Part shown: one piece after another, positions 43,459-52,743 of the stretch | Position numbering within the stretch: the stretch's first letter is position 1 | Layout of the letters: each line of letters opens with the position of its first letter | NCBI RefSeq assembly: GCF_001006805.1 | Contig: NZ_LN811365.1 | Span: forward strand, 131,547 to 195,546 | DNA: 64,000 nt | Origin: Microvirga massiliensis | Lineage (GTDB): Bacteria > Pseudomonadota > Alphaproteobacteria > Rhizobiales > Beijerinckiaceae | Direction: 5' to 3' | Notes under the pieces: generated by a model | The model's input: the letters and a program-made list of their open reading frames with translations, nothing else | Database searches by the model: none | What the model was told of the DNA's origin: nothing | Made by a program: the position numbers and the translations under genes

Positions 43459-43482
43459 GCCCGCCGCTCTCACGGGGCGGGC
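43459..43482. terminator. Candidate terminator between convergent fkbM-like gene and sfsA
   Basis: GCCCGCC (43459-43465) pairs with GGCGGGC (43476-43482) over a 10-base loop in the 46-base gap, ending at the sfsA stop codon. No clear T-tract is seen on either strand. Confidence 0.45.
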
Positions 43483-44199
43483 TCATGCCGTGACGATCGG
43501 GATTTCCTGGTCGATGACGACCTCCTCGGGCGAGATGCGGCAGGTCACCGCATAGGATTCGACCCCGGCCGCGAGAGCATCCCGGAAGGCGCGGCCATAG
43601 GCCGGATCGAGATCCTCGGCGACATCGAACCTCTCAGCGTTCATTTGGACGACATAGACCAGAGCGGCGCGAGCTCCGGCAGCCTTCATGGCGGCGAGTT
43701 CTTCCAGATGGCGGGCGCTGCGGGCGGCAATGCAGTCCGGAAACTCAGCAAGGCCAGGCTCGCGCATCAGGTGGCAGTTCTTGATCTCGAGGTAGCACGG
43801 GGGCTCTCCGGGGTTCTCGAGCAGGAAATCGACCCGGCTCGCCCGGCCGTATTTCACCTCGGGGCGGACCCGCTCATATCCTGCGAACCGCGTGAGCCGC
43901 CCCTCACGGAGAGCCTCGGCGACGAGCCGATTGGGGCGGCTGGTGTTGATCCCGACGTACTGCAAAGGTCCGCCGCCGGCAGCGACCTCGACGAGCTCCC
44001 AGCTATAGGCGAGCTTACGTGCCGGATTCGTGCTCCTCGACAGGAGCACCTTGCTCCCGGGCTCCGCCAAGCCGAGCATCGCACCCGGATTGGCGCAGTG
44101 GGTCGTGACGGCGGATCCGTCGGACAGCTCTACGTCGGCGAGAAAACGCTTGTAGCGCTGGATGAGGCGGCCTTCGACGAGGGGTTCGGAGAATCTCAT
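43483..44199 (-). CDS. sfsA: SfsA family protein (sugar fermentation stimulation protein)
   Basis: The 238-residue protein has an N-terminal OB-like region (LVEGRLIQRYKRFLADVEL) and a nuclease-like core with VDFLLENPGEPPCYLEIKNC, a restriction-endonuclease-like D...ExK arrangement. HCANPGAMLGLAEPGSKVLL and YVGINTSRPNRLVAEALREG are typical. SfsA was named from an E. coli maltose-metabolism phenotype, and a nucleic-acid role is suspected but unproven. Confidence 0.93.
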   Translation of the reverse strand: MRFSEPLVEGRLIQRYKRFLADVELSDGSAVTTHCANPGAMLGLAEPGSKVLLSRSTNPARKLAYSWELVEVAAGGGPLQYVGINTSRPNRLVAEALREGRLTRFAGYERVRPEVKYGRASRVDFLLENPGEPPCYLEIKNCHLMREPGLAEFPDCIAARSARHLEELAAMKAAGARAALVYVVQMNAERFDVAEDLDPAYGRAFRDALAAGVESYAVTCRISPEEVVIDQEIPIVTA

Positions 44200-44316
44200 G
44201 TGGAAGGGGAGTTCGAAGGAGGGCGGCTTCCTATAGCGGAGTCGGGCTGCTGGCCAACTGCGGTCGCTTGAGCAACACGGCGCGAGGCGCTACACGCCCG
44301 GAAAAGGAAGCCACCC

Positions 44317-45063
44317 ATGACCGTCAGCGTCTCCGCCGCACTTCTCATCATCGGTGATGAGATCTTGTCCGGGCGGACGAAGGACAAGAATATCGGCTAC
44401 ATCGCCGAGTATCTGACCGCGATCGGGATTGACCTGCGCGAGGTCCGCATCATCCCCGACGTCGAAGCCGAGATCGTCGACACCGTCAACGTCCTGCGCA
44501 GGCGCTACGACTATCTCTTCACCACCGGCGGAATCGGGCCGACCCACGACGACATCACGGCCGACAGCGTCGCCAAGGCCTTGGGTGTCGGGATCGATAT
44601 CGATCCGCGCGCCGTCGCCTTGCTGCAAGAGCGCTATGCCGCGCATGAGCTGACCGAGGCACGCCTGCGGATGGCGCGGATCCCGGCCGGCGCGGAACTC
44701 ATCGAGAACCCCATCTCGCGGGCGCCCGGCTTCATGATCGAGAACGTCATCGTGATGGCTGGCGTCCCCTCAATCATGCAGGTCATGCTCGATCAGGTTG
44801 TGCCCAAGCTGCGGACGGGCTCGGTCATGGTCGTGGAAACGATCGAGGCCCATGGCGTGCCCGAGGGCATTTACGGCGGAGGCCTCGCCGAGATCGCGAA
44901 AGAGAATCCGGAGGTTTCGATCGGGTCCTATCCGTCCTTCTCGAGCGCCGGCTTCCGCAACCAGATCGTCATTCGCGGCAAGGATCCTGTCGCCGTCGCG
45001 ACGGCCCGGGAGGCAGTGCGCGCCCTGCTCAACGATCTGAAGACCGATCAGAACCCGCTCTGA
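44317..45063 (+). CDS. CinA/MoCF-domain molybdopterin-binding-type protein
   Basis: The 248-residue protein has the MoCF fold: AALLIIGDEILSGRTKDKNI, the nucleotide-handling block FTTGGIGPTHDDITADSVAK and PGFMIENVIVMAGVPSIMQ. Short stand-alone proteins of this kind are annotated as competence/damage-inducible protein A homologues, but the C-terminal CinA deamidase domain is missing. It starts a run of three same-strand genes with gpt (18 bases downstream) and an acyl-activating enzyme. Confidence 0.87.
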   Translation: MTVSVSAALLIIGDEILSGRTKDKNIGYIAEYLTAIGIDLREVRIIPDVEAEIVDTVNVLRRRYDYLFTTGGIGPTHDDITADSVAKALGVGIDIDPRAVALLQERYAAHELTEARLRMARIPAGAELIENPISRAPGFMIENVIVMAGVPSIMQVMLDQVVPKLRTGSVMVVETIEAHGVPEGIYGGGLAEIAKENPEVSIGSYPSFSSAGFRNQIVIRGKDPVAVATAREAVRALLNDLKTDQNPL

Positions 45064-45081
45064 CTGACACGAGAGTACCAG

Positions 45082-45588
45082 ATGTCGCCGACCTCACCCA
45101 AAGCATTCCCGGTCTCCTGGGACCAGTTCCATCGCGATGCGCGAGCACTCGCCTGGCGGCTCGCCGCCGCCGGTCCGTTTCAAGCCATCGTGTGCATCAC
45201 GCGCGGAGGCCTCGTGCCGGCGGCGATCGTTGCCCGCGAACTCGACGTGCGATTGATCGAGAGCGTCTGCGTCGCAAGCTATCACGACTACAAGAACCAG
45301 GGTGAGCTGACGGTGCTGAAGGACATCGCACCCGCGATCAAAGCCCTGGGCGACGGGACCGGGCGCGGGGTGCTCGTGGTCGATGACCTCACGGATACCG
45401 GCAAGACGGCCTCCATCGTGCGCAACATGCTCCCCAACGCGCATTTTGCGACGATTTACGCGAAACCTGCCGGGCGTCCGGTGGTCGATACCTTCGTGAC
45501 TGAGGTGAGCCAGGATACCTGGATCTACTTCCCGTGGGACATGGGTCTGGCCTATCAGGCGCCCATCCGCGAGGGATCGGCCGGATAG
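45082..45588 (+). CDS. gpt: Xanthine(-guanine) phosphoribosyltransferase
   Basis: Gpt salvages xanthine and guanine by transfer to PRPP. The 168-residue protein has the PRPP-binding motif GVLVVDDLTDTGKTA (about 94-108) and the early loop IVCITRGGLVPAAIVAREL. TWIYFPWDMGLAYQAPIREG near the end matches xanthine-type enzymes. Likely co-transcribed with the upstream CinA-domain gene. Preference for xanthine over guanine is inferred from family. Confidence 0.92.
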   Translation: MSPTSPKAFPVSWDQFHRDARALAWRLAAAGPFQAIVCITRGGLVPAAIVARELDVRLIESVCVASYHDYKNQGELTVLKDIAPAIKALGDGTGRGVLVVDDLTDTGKTASIVRNMLPNAHFATIYAKPAGRPVVDTFVTEVSQDTWIYFPWDMGLAYQAPIREGSAG

Positions 45589-45619
45589 GCAGCACCGCCA
45601 GCTTGAAAGGAGCCCTGCC

Positions 45620-47182
45620 GTGACCGCCCGCGGCTTCCGTCCGGAAAAGACACGGAAGACCCTGTTCGAGGCGGTCCTCGATGCCGGGAAGAGGTTCGGT
45701 CGGGGCAAGATCGCCCTCGAAGATCACGAGCGGCAGCCGCTGACTTATGGCCGCCTGGTTCTCGGCTCTCTCGTTCTGGGGAGGGCCATGGCTCGCGAGA
45801 CGCGATCCGGTGAGTCGGTCGGAGTTCTGCTTCCGAATGTCCAGGCCCTCCCGGTCACGTTACTCGGGCTCCATGCCTTCGGTCGCGTCCCGGCGCTCCT
45901 CAATTTCACCGCGGGAACATCGAGTCTCCGGGGCGCATGCCAGATTGCCTCGCTGCGCACGATCGTCACCTCGCGGCGTTTCGTGGAGAGGGGCAAGCTC
46001 GACGACACGATCGCGGCGATCGGAGAGGGCCGGCGCATCCTCTACCTCGAGGACGTCAGGGCCCGTCTCACCAGTTTCAGCAACTTGCGCGGCCTGCTCG
46101 ACTCTCTGTTCGCGCGGCGCGTGCACAGACGCAACGGCAAGTCACCGGACGATCCGGCCGCCATTCTGTTCACCTCGGGCTCCGAGGGCTTGCCCAAGGC
46201 CGTCGTTCTCTCGAGCCGGAACCTCGTGGCCAATGCCCAGCAGATCGCCGCCCATGCGGCGACCGCCCTCGGTCCTTCGGATATCTTTTTCAATCCGTTG
46301 CCGATGTTTCATTCATTCGGGCTCACGGCCGGCTTTCTGACGCCGTTGCTGAACGGCATGAAGTGCGTGCTTTATCCGAGCCCGCTCCATTACCGGCAGG
46401 TCCCGAAGCTGGTTCGCGGAACCCAAGCCACCATCCTTCTGGCAACAGATACGTTCCTGCAGGGCTATGCCCGCGCGGCCGACGAAGGGGACCTCGCCAG
46501 CATTCGCTACGTCATTGCGGGTGCCGAGCGTGTGAAAGATGAGACGCGCCGTCTCTGGGATCGGACCGGCACCACGATCCTGGAGGGATACGGGGCTACG
46601 GAATGCTCTCCCGTGATCGCCTGCAATCTTCCGGACCGCCATCGGCCCGGCACGGTCGGGCCGTTCCTGCCCGGAATCGAGTGGCGCCTGGAACCCGTGG
46701 AGGGCATTCACGAGGGTGGGCGGTTGTCCGTGCGGGGGCCGAACGTAATGCTCGGCTACCTCGATCCGGCGATTTTGGGCGGTCTCATTCCGCCTCCCGA
46801 CGGATGGCACGATACGGGCGACATCGTCACGGTAGATGATGGTTTCGTGACGATCCGGGGCCGGGCAAAACGGTTCGCCAAGATAGGAGGCGAGATGGTG
46901 TCGCTCGCGGCCGTGGAGGCAATGGTCCAGCGGCTATGGCCCGACGCCAATCATCTGGCAGTCGTGCTGCCGGATTCACGAAAAGGCGAGCAGATCGTCC
47001 TCGTAACCGAGAAGGCGACAGCCGATCGGGCAGCGCTCATGGCTTATGCCCAGGCAGAGGGTTTCCCGGAACTCTGGATTCCGCGCTCGATCCTGGTCGC
47101 AAGCATTCCGGTTCTGGGTTCCGGAAAAGCGGATTATGCGGCGGCCTCGGAATTGGTCCGGAAGCTGCGGGGCATGTTGTAG
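45620..47182 (+). CDS. AMP-forming acyl-ACP/acyl-CoA synthetase (Aas C-terminal-like)
   Basis: The 520-residue protein is an adenylate-forming enzyme resembling the synthetase half of 2-acyl-GPE acyltransferase/acyl-ACP synthetase. Motifs are AAILFTSGSEGLPKAVVLS (P-loop), ILEGYGATECSPVI, GWHDTGDIVTVDDGFVTIRG and the late catalytic Lys in VLGSGKADYAAA. The acyltransferase half of Aas is absent. Translation starts at a GTG (45620) after AAAGGA. It may activate recycled fatty acids for phospholipid repair; this is inference. Confidence 0.87.
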   Translation: MTARGFRPEKTRKTLFEAVLDAGKRFGRGKIALEDHERQPLTYGRLVLGSLVLGRAMARETRSGESVGVLLPNVQALPVTLLGLHAFGRVPALLNFTAGTSSLRGACQIASLRTIVTSRRFVERGKLDDTIAAIGEGRRILYLEDVRARLTSFSNLRGLLDSLFARRVHRRNGKSPDDPAAILFTSGSEGLPKAVVLSSRNLVANAQQIAAHAATALGPSDIFFNPLPMFHSFGLTAGFLTPLLNGMKCVLYPSPLHYRQVPKLVRGTQATILLATDTFLQGYARAADEGDLASIRYVIAGAERVKDETRRLWDRTGTTILEGYGATECSPVIACNLPDRHRPGTVGPFLPGIEWRLEPVEGIHEGGRLSVRGPNVMLGYLDPAILGGLIPPPDGWHDTGDIVTVDDGFVTIRGRAKRFAKIGGEMVSLAAVEAMVQRLWPDANHLAVVLPDSRKGEQIVLVTEKATADRAALMAYAQAEGFPELWIPRSILVASIPVLGSGKADYAAASELVRKLRGML

Positions 47183-47325
47183 CTGACTCTGGATAAGGCA
47201 GATCGGAAAGCGCACCGCATGTGAACCCGTTACGGAACGCAGAGCCGTTTTCTGTACCGTTTGATGGATCCCGTGCCGATACTCTTGCATTTTCAAGGGC
47301 GACGCCAGTTTCGGAGTATCGAGAC

Positions 47326-47619
47326 ATGAGAACGATCGTTGCTGTCGTGCTGCTGGCTCTCAGCGCCGGCAACGCTTTCGCGCAGCGCAGGCCAATGACG
47401 CCGGCTCTCACCTGCGGTCAGGCCCGCTCGCTCGTGGGCGGATATGGCGCGATCGTTCTCGGGACCGGGCGATATACCTACGATCGCTACGTCGCGAGCC
47501 AGGCCTTCTGCGAGATCAATGAGACGATCGAGCCCGCCTGGGTCCCGACCCGCGATGTAGCGCAATGTCCCGTGGGCTATCGCTGCGTGGACCAGAACTT
47601 CTGGGACTTCTGGGACTGA
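47326..47619 (+). CDS. Small secreted four-cysteine protein
   Basis: The 97-residue precursor has a signal peptide (MRTIVAVVLLALSAGNAFAQ) and a mature part of about 77 residues. Four cysteines are visible: LTCGQARSLV, QAFCEINETI and AQCPVGYRC with two. Two disulfides in the periplasm are plausible. I have seen similar short proteins in Hyphomicrobiales without assigned function. It ends FWDFWD, an unusual aromatic tail. It lies between the acyl-activating enzyme and the CDC48 gene, with about 265 bases to the latter. Confidence 0.75.
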   Translation: MRTIVAVVLLALSAGNAFAQRRPMTPALTCGQARSLVGGYGAIVLGTGRYTYDRYVASQAFCEINETIEPAWVPTRDVAQCPVGYRCVDQNFWDFWD

Positions 47620-47883
47620 GAAGTGGCGCTCTGCGCACGTGCCTCTCCGGTCCTGCTTCGCCAGCAGATCGCAACGGCGGAGAGGGCGGGCTCGGGACGG
47701 CCGCTCGAGGCGCTCGCGTGTGCAACAATCCGGGAAACGGCGCGTTGTCTCGCGACCCCATGATCCGAGAACGGGTGGGGTATCCGGGACTTACCAGCGA
47801 AGGCGGAGGCTGCTCGAGCACTGGGCATCCTCCAGCTCTCCTCGCCCCTGTTTGGACCACCTTCGAATCCCAGGAGGACAACA

Positions 47884-50157
47884 ATGGCTGACGAAGGACC
47901 GACCGCGCGCTTGCAGGTCGCCAACGCACGTCCCGAGGACGCCGGGCGCGGCGTTGCCCGTGTCAGCCAGAAGGTGCTCGCCGAACTTGGTCTCACGGAA
48001 GGGCAGGCAATCGAGATCATCGGGAAGCGCCATACGACGGCGCTTGCGCTCACACCTTACGCCGAAGACGAGGGGCTCAACATCATTCGGCTCGATGGAC
48101 TGCAACGCGTCAATGCCGGCGTCGGCAGCGGGGACTATGTCGAGATCAGGAAGGCCGAGGTCCGCCCCGCGACACGGGTCGTCCTCGCGCCTGCTCAGAA
48201 GAACCTTCGTCTCCAGGGCTCCGGCGAAGCCTTGCGTCGTACGTTCCATCGACGTCCGCTCGCGGCGGGCGACGTAATTTCTACCTCTGTGTATTCCCCT
48301 CGCGGCGGTGGACGCGTCCCGGAGGAATTGCGCGGCCTCCTGAACATTCCCGCCTACGGCCTGCAGGAGATTCGGCTCGTCGTCGTCTCCACGCAACCCC
48401 GCGGCATCGTTCAGATCACGCCCGAGACCGAGGTCGAATTGCGCCCCCAATTCGAGGAGCCCAAGGAGACCCGCAGGGCCGATGTCACCTACGACGATAT
48501 CGGCGGCTTGGGGAACACGGTCGAGCAGGTGAGGGAGATGGTGGAGCTTCCGCTCCGCCACCCGGAACTCTTCCAGCGCCTGGGGATCGATCCGCCGAAG
48601 GGTGTCCTGCTTTACGGTCCGCCCGGCACGGGCAAGACGCTCCTGGCACGTGCCGTCGCCAACGAGACGGAGGCACAGTTCTTCCATATTGCCGGCCCCG
48701 AGATCATGGGGCGGCACTATGGTGAATCGGAGCAGCGCCTCAGGGAGGTCTTCCAGGAGGCGCAGCAGAATGCACCAGCCATCATCTTCATCGACGAAAT
48801 CGACAGCATCGCACCCAAGCGCGAAGAGGTGACCGGCGAGGTCGAACGCCGGATCGTCGCACAACTCCTGACGCTGATGGATGGTCTCGAACCTCGTCAG
48901 AACATCATCGTGATCGGCGCGACCAACCGGCGCGACGCCATTGACGAGGCGCTACGACGGCCTGGCCGCTTCGATCGCGAGATCGTCATCGGCGTACCGG
49001 ATGAGACAGGTCGTCGGGAAGTTCTCACGATCCATACCCGCGGCATGCCGCTCGCCGAGGACGTCGATCTCGACGAGATCGCCCGTATCACATACGGCTT
49101 CGTCGGCGCCGACCTTTCGGCGCTCGTCCGCGAGGCCGCGATGGATTCGCTAAGGCGAATTCTGCCGAGCGTCGATCTCAAGGAAGGCATTCCGGCCGAG
49201 ATCCTCGAAACGCTTCAGGTTACTCGGGAGGACTTCCTGAACGCCCTCAAGCGCGTGCAACCTTCGGCACTTCGCGAGATCATGATTCAGGTTCCGAACG
49301 TCACCTGGGACGATGTCGGAGGCGTCGACGAGGTGCGCACGCGCCTGCGCGAAGGGGTCGAGCTGCCGCTCAAGAGTCCGAAGTCGTTCCAGCGCCTAGG
49401 GATCCGGCCCGCGAAAGGCTTCCTGCTTTTTGGACCGCCTGGCACGGGCAAGACGCTCCTCGCGAAGGCGGTCGCACGGGAGTCACAGGCCAACTTCGTG
49501 GCAACGAAGTCGTCGGATCTTCTGTCAAAGTGGTACGGAGAGTCTGAGCAGCAGGTCTCGCGCCTCTTTGCCCGAGCGCGTCAGGTCGCCCCGACCGTCA
49601 TCTTCATCGACGAGATCGACTCGCTGGCACCCGTACGAGGTGGTGGCCTCGGCGAGCCCGCTGTCACAGAACGCGTCGTCAACACGATCCTGGCAGAGAT
49701 GGATGGGCTCGAGGAACTGCAGGGAGTGGTCGTCATCGCGGCTACCAACAGGCCGAACCTCGTCGACCCGGCTCTCCTGCGGCCCGGCCGCTTCGACGAA
49801 CTCATCTATGTGCCCGTTCCTGATGCCGCGGGGCGTCGGCACATCCTCGGGATCCATACGAAGAGTATGCCGCTGGCTGAGAACGTCGACCTTGATAGCC
49901 TCGCCGAGTGCACGAACCGCTTCACCGGTGCCGACCTGGAAGATCTGACGCGCCGGGCCGGATTGCTGGCGCTGCGGGAGTCTCTCGAGGCGCAGAATGT
50001 CACCATGGCGCATTTCGAGCAGGCCTTGCGCGAGACTCGTCCTTCGGTGACGCCCGATATGGAGCGTGAATACGAGGACATGGTCCGGACGCTCAAGCAG
50101 GAGGGGCCCCAGCGCCAGTCGCTGGGCTTCATACCCCTGCGCCCAGCTGCGGAATAG
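47884..50157 (+). CDS. CDC48/VAT-type tandem AAA+ ATPase
   Basis: The 757-residue protein has the full p97/VAT layout: a double-psi barrel N-domain (about 8-90, LQVANARPEDAGRGVARVS), an N-terminal sub-domain to about 190, then two AAA modules. D1 has Walker A GPPGTGKT (245-252) and Walker B IIFIDEID (300-307); D2 has GPPGTGKT (517-524) and VIFIDEID (572-579). Arginine-finger regions (RRPGRFDR, LRPGRFDE) are intact. The second pore loop is KWYGESE. The C-terminus (IPLRPAAE) has no HbYX proteasome-docking motif. Such proteins unfold substrates in archaea and eukaryotes; the bacterial role is unknown. A GGAGG site precedes the ATG. No protease gene is beside it. Confidence 0.95.
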   Translation: MADEGPTARLQVANARPEDAGRGVARVSQKVLAELGLTEGQAIEIIGKRHTTALALTPYAEDEGLNIIRLDGLQRVNAGVGSGDYVEIRKAEVRPATRVVLAPAQKNLRLQGSGEALRRTFHRRPLAAGDVISTSVYSPRGGGRVPEELRGLLNIPAYGLQEIRLVVVSTQPRGIVQITPETEVELRPQFEEPKETRRADVTYDDIGGLGNTVEQVREMVELPLRHPELFQRLGIDPPKGVLLYGPPGTGKTLLARAVANETEAQFFHIAGPEIMGRHYGESEQRLREVFQEAQQNAPAIIFIDEIDSIAPKREEVTGEVERRIVAQLLTLMDGLEPRQNIIVIGATNRRDAIDEALRRPGRFDREIVIGVPDETGRREVLTIHTRGMPLAEDVDLDEIARITYGFVGADLSALVREAAMDSLRRILPSVDLKEGIPAEILETLQVTREDFLNALKRVQPSALREIMIQVPNVTWDDVGGVDEVRTRLREGVELPLKSPKSFQRLGIRPAKGFLLFGPPGTGKTLLAKAVARESQANFVATKSSDLLSKWYGESEQQVSRLFARARQVAPTVIFIDEIDSLAPVRGGGLGEPAVTERVVNTILAEMDGLEELQGVVVIAATNRPNLVDPALLRPGRFDELIYVPVPDAAGRRHILGIHTKSMPLAENVDLDSLAECTNRFTGADLEDLTRRAGLLALRESLEAQNVTMAHFEQALRETRPSVTPDMEREYEDMVRTLKQEGPQRQSLGFIPLRPAAE

Positions 50158-50211
50158 GGCGAAGCGCAGGCGCCCGGCGATATCGGACCAATCACCTCCA
50201 GCCATCAGGGC

Positions 50212-50236
50212 CAGCCCAGAGCCATCCGCTGGGCTG
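50212..50236 (+). terminator. Possible terminator after the CDC48 gene
   Basis: CAGCCCA (50212-50218) pairs with TGGGCTG (50230-50236), about 55 bases after the stop codon. No T-tract. A second short stem, GGCGAC with GTCGCC, lies at 50315-50329. The gap to the next gene (50158-50396) holds no gene. Confidence 0.35.
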
Positions 50237-50396
50237 TGAGGGACAACGAAGAACCAGTCCTCAACAGGAATCCGGGTCCGCGGCCCTTGCCGGCTGACGG
50301 GTTAACGGCATCGTGGCGACACGGTCGCCGTGACCGTGCTGCTTGTGCGACGTTGAGCTCCCATTCAAGATGAGCCCCGGGCCAATACAGGAGGAA

Positions 50397-51593
50397 ATGT
50401 TGACCGAGAGGAAGATTACACGCCGAACCTTCGTCGCGGGCGCTACCGGGGTGGCGAGCATCGCCGCTTTCGGGGCTCGCGCCCAAGGGCAACTGGCGAT
50501 GCCGAAATCGCCGGTGACCGTCTCGATCGTCGATGTCGCGGGCAACCTCGCGCTGACGCAGAAGGCGTTCGAAAACTATCGCAAGGCCAAACCCGACGTC
50601 GTCTCGCGCATCACTTTCACCAAGGCTCCAGCACCGGAGCTGCCCGGCAAGATCAAGGCGCAGCAGGATGCCAACCGGGTCGATATCGATATGGTGCTGA
50701 CCGGCAACGATGCGCTTGCGGCCGGCATCGATCAGAACCTGTGGATCCCGGTTCAGAAGGACTACGCGAGCGCGCTCCCGAAGCTCGACGAGATCTACAT
50801 CGAAGGCGCGCGCAAGATGCAGGCGCTGGCGGCCGGCCAGGGCGTCGTCGTCGCCTACTACCCGTCGGGCCCCCTGCTCGAATACATACCCGACAAGGTG
50901 AAGAACGTTCCCACTTCGGCCGAAGAGCTGCTCGCCTGGACGCGCGAGAACAAGAACCGATTCATGTATGCCCGCCCGGCCAACTCGGGCCCGGGCCGCA
51001 CGTTCCTGATGGGCCTGCCCTATATCCTCGGCGACCAGAATCCGAAGGATCCCCTGAAGGGCTGGGAGAAGACGTGGGGCTATCTCAAGGCGCTTGGCGA
51101 GAACATCGAATACTATCCGACCGGAACCGGTGCGACCATGAAGGAGCTGGGTGAAGGCTCCCGCGACATCATCGTTTCGACCACCGGATGGGACATCAAC
51201 CCGCGTGTTCTCGGCGTCGTCCCGAAGGAGGCCAAGATCCAGACCCTGAAAGGCTGGCACTGGGTGACCGACGCCCACTACATGTGCGTGCCGAAGGGCG
51301 TCTCGAACGAGAAGCTCGCGGTGCTCCTCGACCTGATGAGCTTCATGCTCACGCCGCAGCAGCAGGCCTACACTTACGACGAGGGCTACTTCTATCCGGG
51401 CCCGGCCGTGAAGGGCGTGACGCTCGACATGGCTCCGGAGGAAAGCCAGAAGGCCATCAAGGAGTTCGGCCGCCCCGAATACGAGCAACTCATTGCGAGT
51501 GCCCCGCTCGAGACTCCGCTCGATCCCGAGCCGATGGTGCAGGCCTTCCGCCGCTGGGACGAAGAAGTCGGCGGCGCCAAGCGCAAGGGCTGA
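50397..51593 (+). CDS. ABC transporter substrate-binding protein with Tat signal
   Basis: The 398-residue protein begins with a twin-arginine signal (KITRRTFVAGATGVASIAAF, cleavage near ARAQG), so it is exported folded. The mature part is a type II periplasmic binding fold of the polyamine/iron/thiamine group (TVSIVDVAGNLALTQKAFEN, GQGVVVAYYPSGPLLEY). Substrate unknown. The start is ambiguous: the ATG at 50397 is only 2 bases from an AGGAGG site, while the next codon, TTG at 50400, is 5 bases away and could be the true start. It is the first gene of a four-gene importer operon. Confidence 0.85.
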   Translation: MLTERKITRRTFVAGATGVASIAAFGARAQGQLAMPKSPVTVSIVDVAGNLALTQKAFENYRKAKPDVVSRITFTKAPAPELPGKIKAQQDANRVDIDMVLTGNDALAAGIDQNLWIPVQKDYASALPKLDEIYIEGARKMQALAAGQGVVVAYYPSGPLLEYIPDKVKNVPTSAEELLAWTRENKNRFMYARPANSGPGRTFLMGLPYILGDQNPKDPLKGWEKTWGYLKALGENIEYYPTGTGATMKELGEGSRDIIVSTTGWDINPRVLGVVPKEAKIQTLKGWHWVTDAHYMCVPKGVSNEKLAVLLDLMSFMLTPQQQAYTYDEGYFYPGPAVKGVTLDMAPEESQKAIKEFGRPEYEQLIASAPLETPLDPEPMVQAFRRWDEEVGGAKRKG

Positions 51594-51609
51594 CGCACTG
51601 GATCTTGAT

Positions 51610-51638
51610 CCTCGGGCCGTATCGAGAACAGCCCGAGG
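51610..51638 (+). other. Intercistronic hairpin after the binding-protein gene
   Basis: CCTCGGGC (51610-51617) pairs with GCCCGAGG (51631-51638). Hairpins at this spot are common in ABC importers, where they protect the binding-protein mRNA and lower expression of the membrane subunits. Confidence 0.65.
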
Positions 51639-51663
51639 ATGAGTGCTCGAACGGAAACGCGAT

Positions 51664-52743
51664 ATGACCATTCACGCGGCTGAATTTCGCGAATTGAGGC
51701 TCGATCGGGTGTCGCGCGAATTCGGCACCGTCGCAGCGCTGAGAGACGTCAACCTGACGGTCCGCCAGGGCGAGTTCATCGCGCTCCTTGGGCCGTCCGG
51801 TTGCGGGAAATCGACGACGTTGAACATCCTGGCGGGCCTGCTGCCGGCAACGGGCGGCGGCATCTGGCTCGACGAGCGGCGGATCGACAACCTCCGTCCG
51901 GAACAACGCGGCTTCGGAATGGTCTTCCAGAACTACGCGCTGTTTCCGCACATGACGGTGCGCAAGAATGTCGGCTTCGGGCTGAAGATGCGCGGTGTGC
52001 CGAAAGCCGATGCCGAGCGGCGGATCGAGGAGGCTATTGCCCTCGTTCAGCTCCAAGGGCAGGAGCACAAGCTGCCGGGGCAGTTGTCGGGCGGCCAGCA
52101 GCAGCGTGTCGCGATCGCGCGCGCGATCGTCGTCGAGCCGCCCCTCGTGCTGATGGACGAGCCGCTCTCCAACCTCGACGCGAAGCTCAGGCTGGAAATG
52201 CGAGCCGAGATCCGGCGCATTCACAATGCGCTCGGGGCGACGACGATCTATGTCACCCACGACCAGGAGGAGGCGTTGTCGCTTGCCGACCGGATCGTGG
52301 TGTTGCGGGACGGCGTGGTCCGGCAGGTCGGCACGCCAGAGGACCTCTTCGCGCGGCCCGACCACCTCGACGTCGCCGAATTCATGGGCTTCCGCAACCA
52401 GATGCATGGGCAGGTCGTCTCGGTCGAGGGGGCCGGCGCCGTGGTGCAAGCAGGCCGGATCCGCATTGCCGGACGGATGCGTGAGCCGGTCCGGCCTGGT
52501 GAGGCCGCAGTCGCCGTGGTTCGCCCGGACGATCTCCATCCGGTCGCGGCAGGAGATAGCGCTGTCGCCACGGAGGTCGTCTCAACCGAGTTTCGAGGAC
52601 GCGAATTCGTCGGGTTCGGCCATGCCATCGAGGGCGGAACGGAATTGTCCTTCCGCTCGCCGGAGCGTCTCGAGCCTGGGACGATCGTGCATCTCGGCGC
52701 CGGGCCAGATCACGTTCTCGTCTTTACGGGAGGTCGGGCATGA
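51664..52743 (+). CDS. ABC transporter ATP-binding protein (PotA/FbpC-like)
   Basis: The 359-residue ATPase has Walker A GPSGCGKST, Q-loop MVFQNYALFPHMTV, signature LSGGQQQRVAIARAI, Walker B LVLMDEPLSNLDAKLR and H-loop TIYVTHDQEEALSLAD. A C-terminal TOBE-like domain follows (from about 240). This arrangement is shared by polyamine, iron and maltose importers; the context excludes sugar-type neighbours but does not fix a substrate. It overlaps the next gene by ATGA. The ATG at 51664 begins MTIHAAEFRELRLDRV. Confidence 0.92.
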   Translation: MTIHAAEFRELRLDRVSREFGTVAALRDVNLTVRQGEFIALLGPSGCGKSTTLNILAGLLPATGGGIWLDERRIDNLRPEQRGFGMVFQNYALFPHMTVRKNVGFGLKMRGVPKADAERRIEEAIALVQLQGQEHKLPGQLSGGQQQRVAIARAIVVEPPLVLMDEPLSNLDAKLRLEMRAEIRRIHNALGATTIYVTHDQEEALSLADRIVVLRDGVVRQVGTPEDLFARPDHLDVAEFMGFRNQMHGQVVSVEGAGAVVQAGRIRIAGRMREPVRPGEAAVAVVRPDDLHPVAAGDSAVATEVVSTEFRGREFVGFGHAIEGGTELSFRSPERLEPGTIVHLGAGPDHVLVFTGGRA

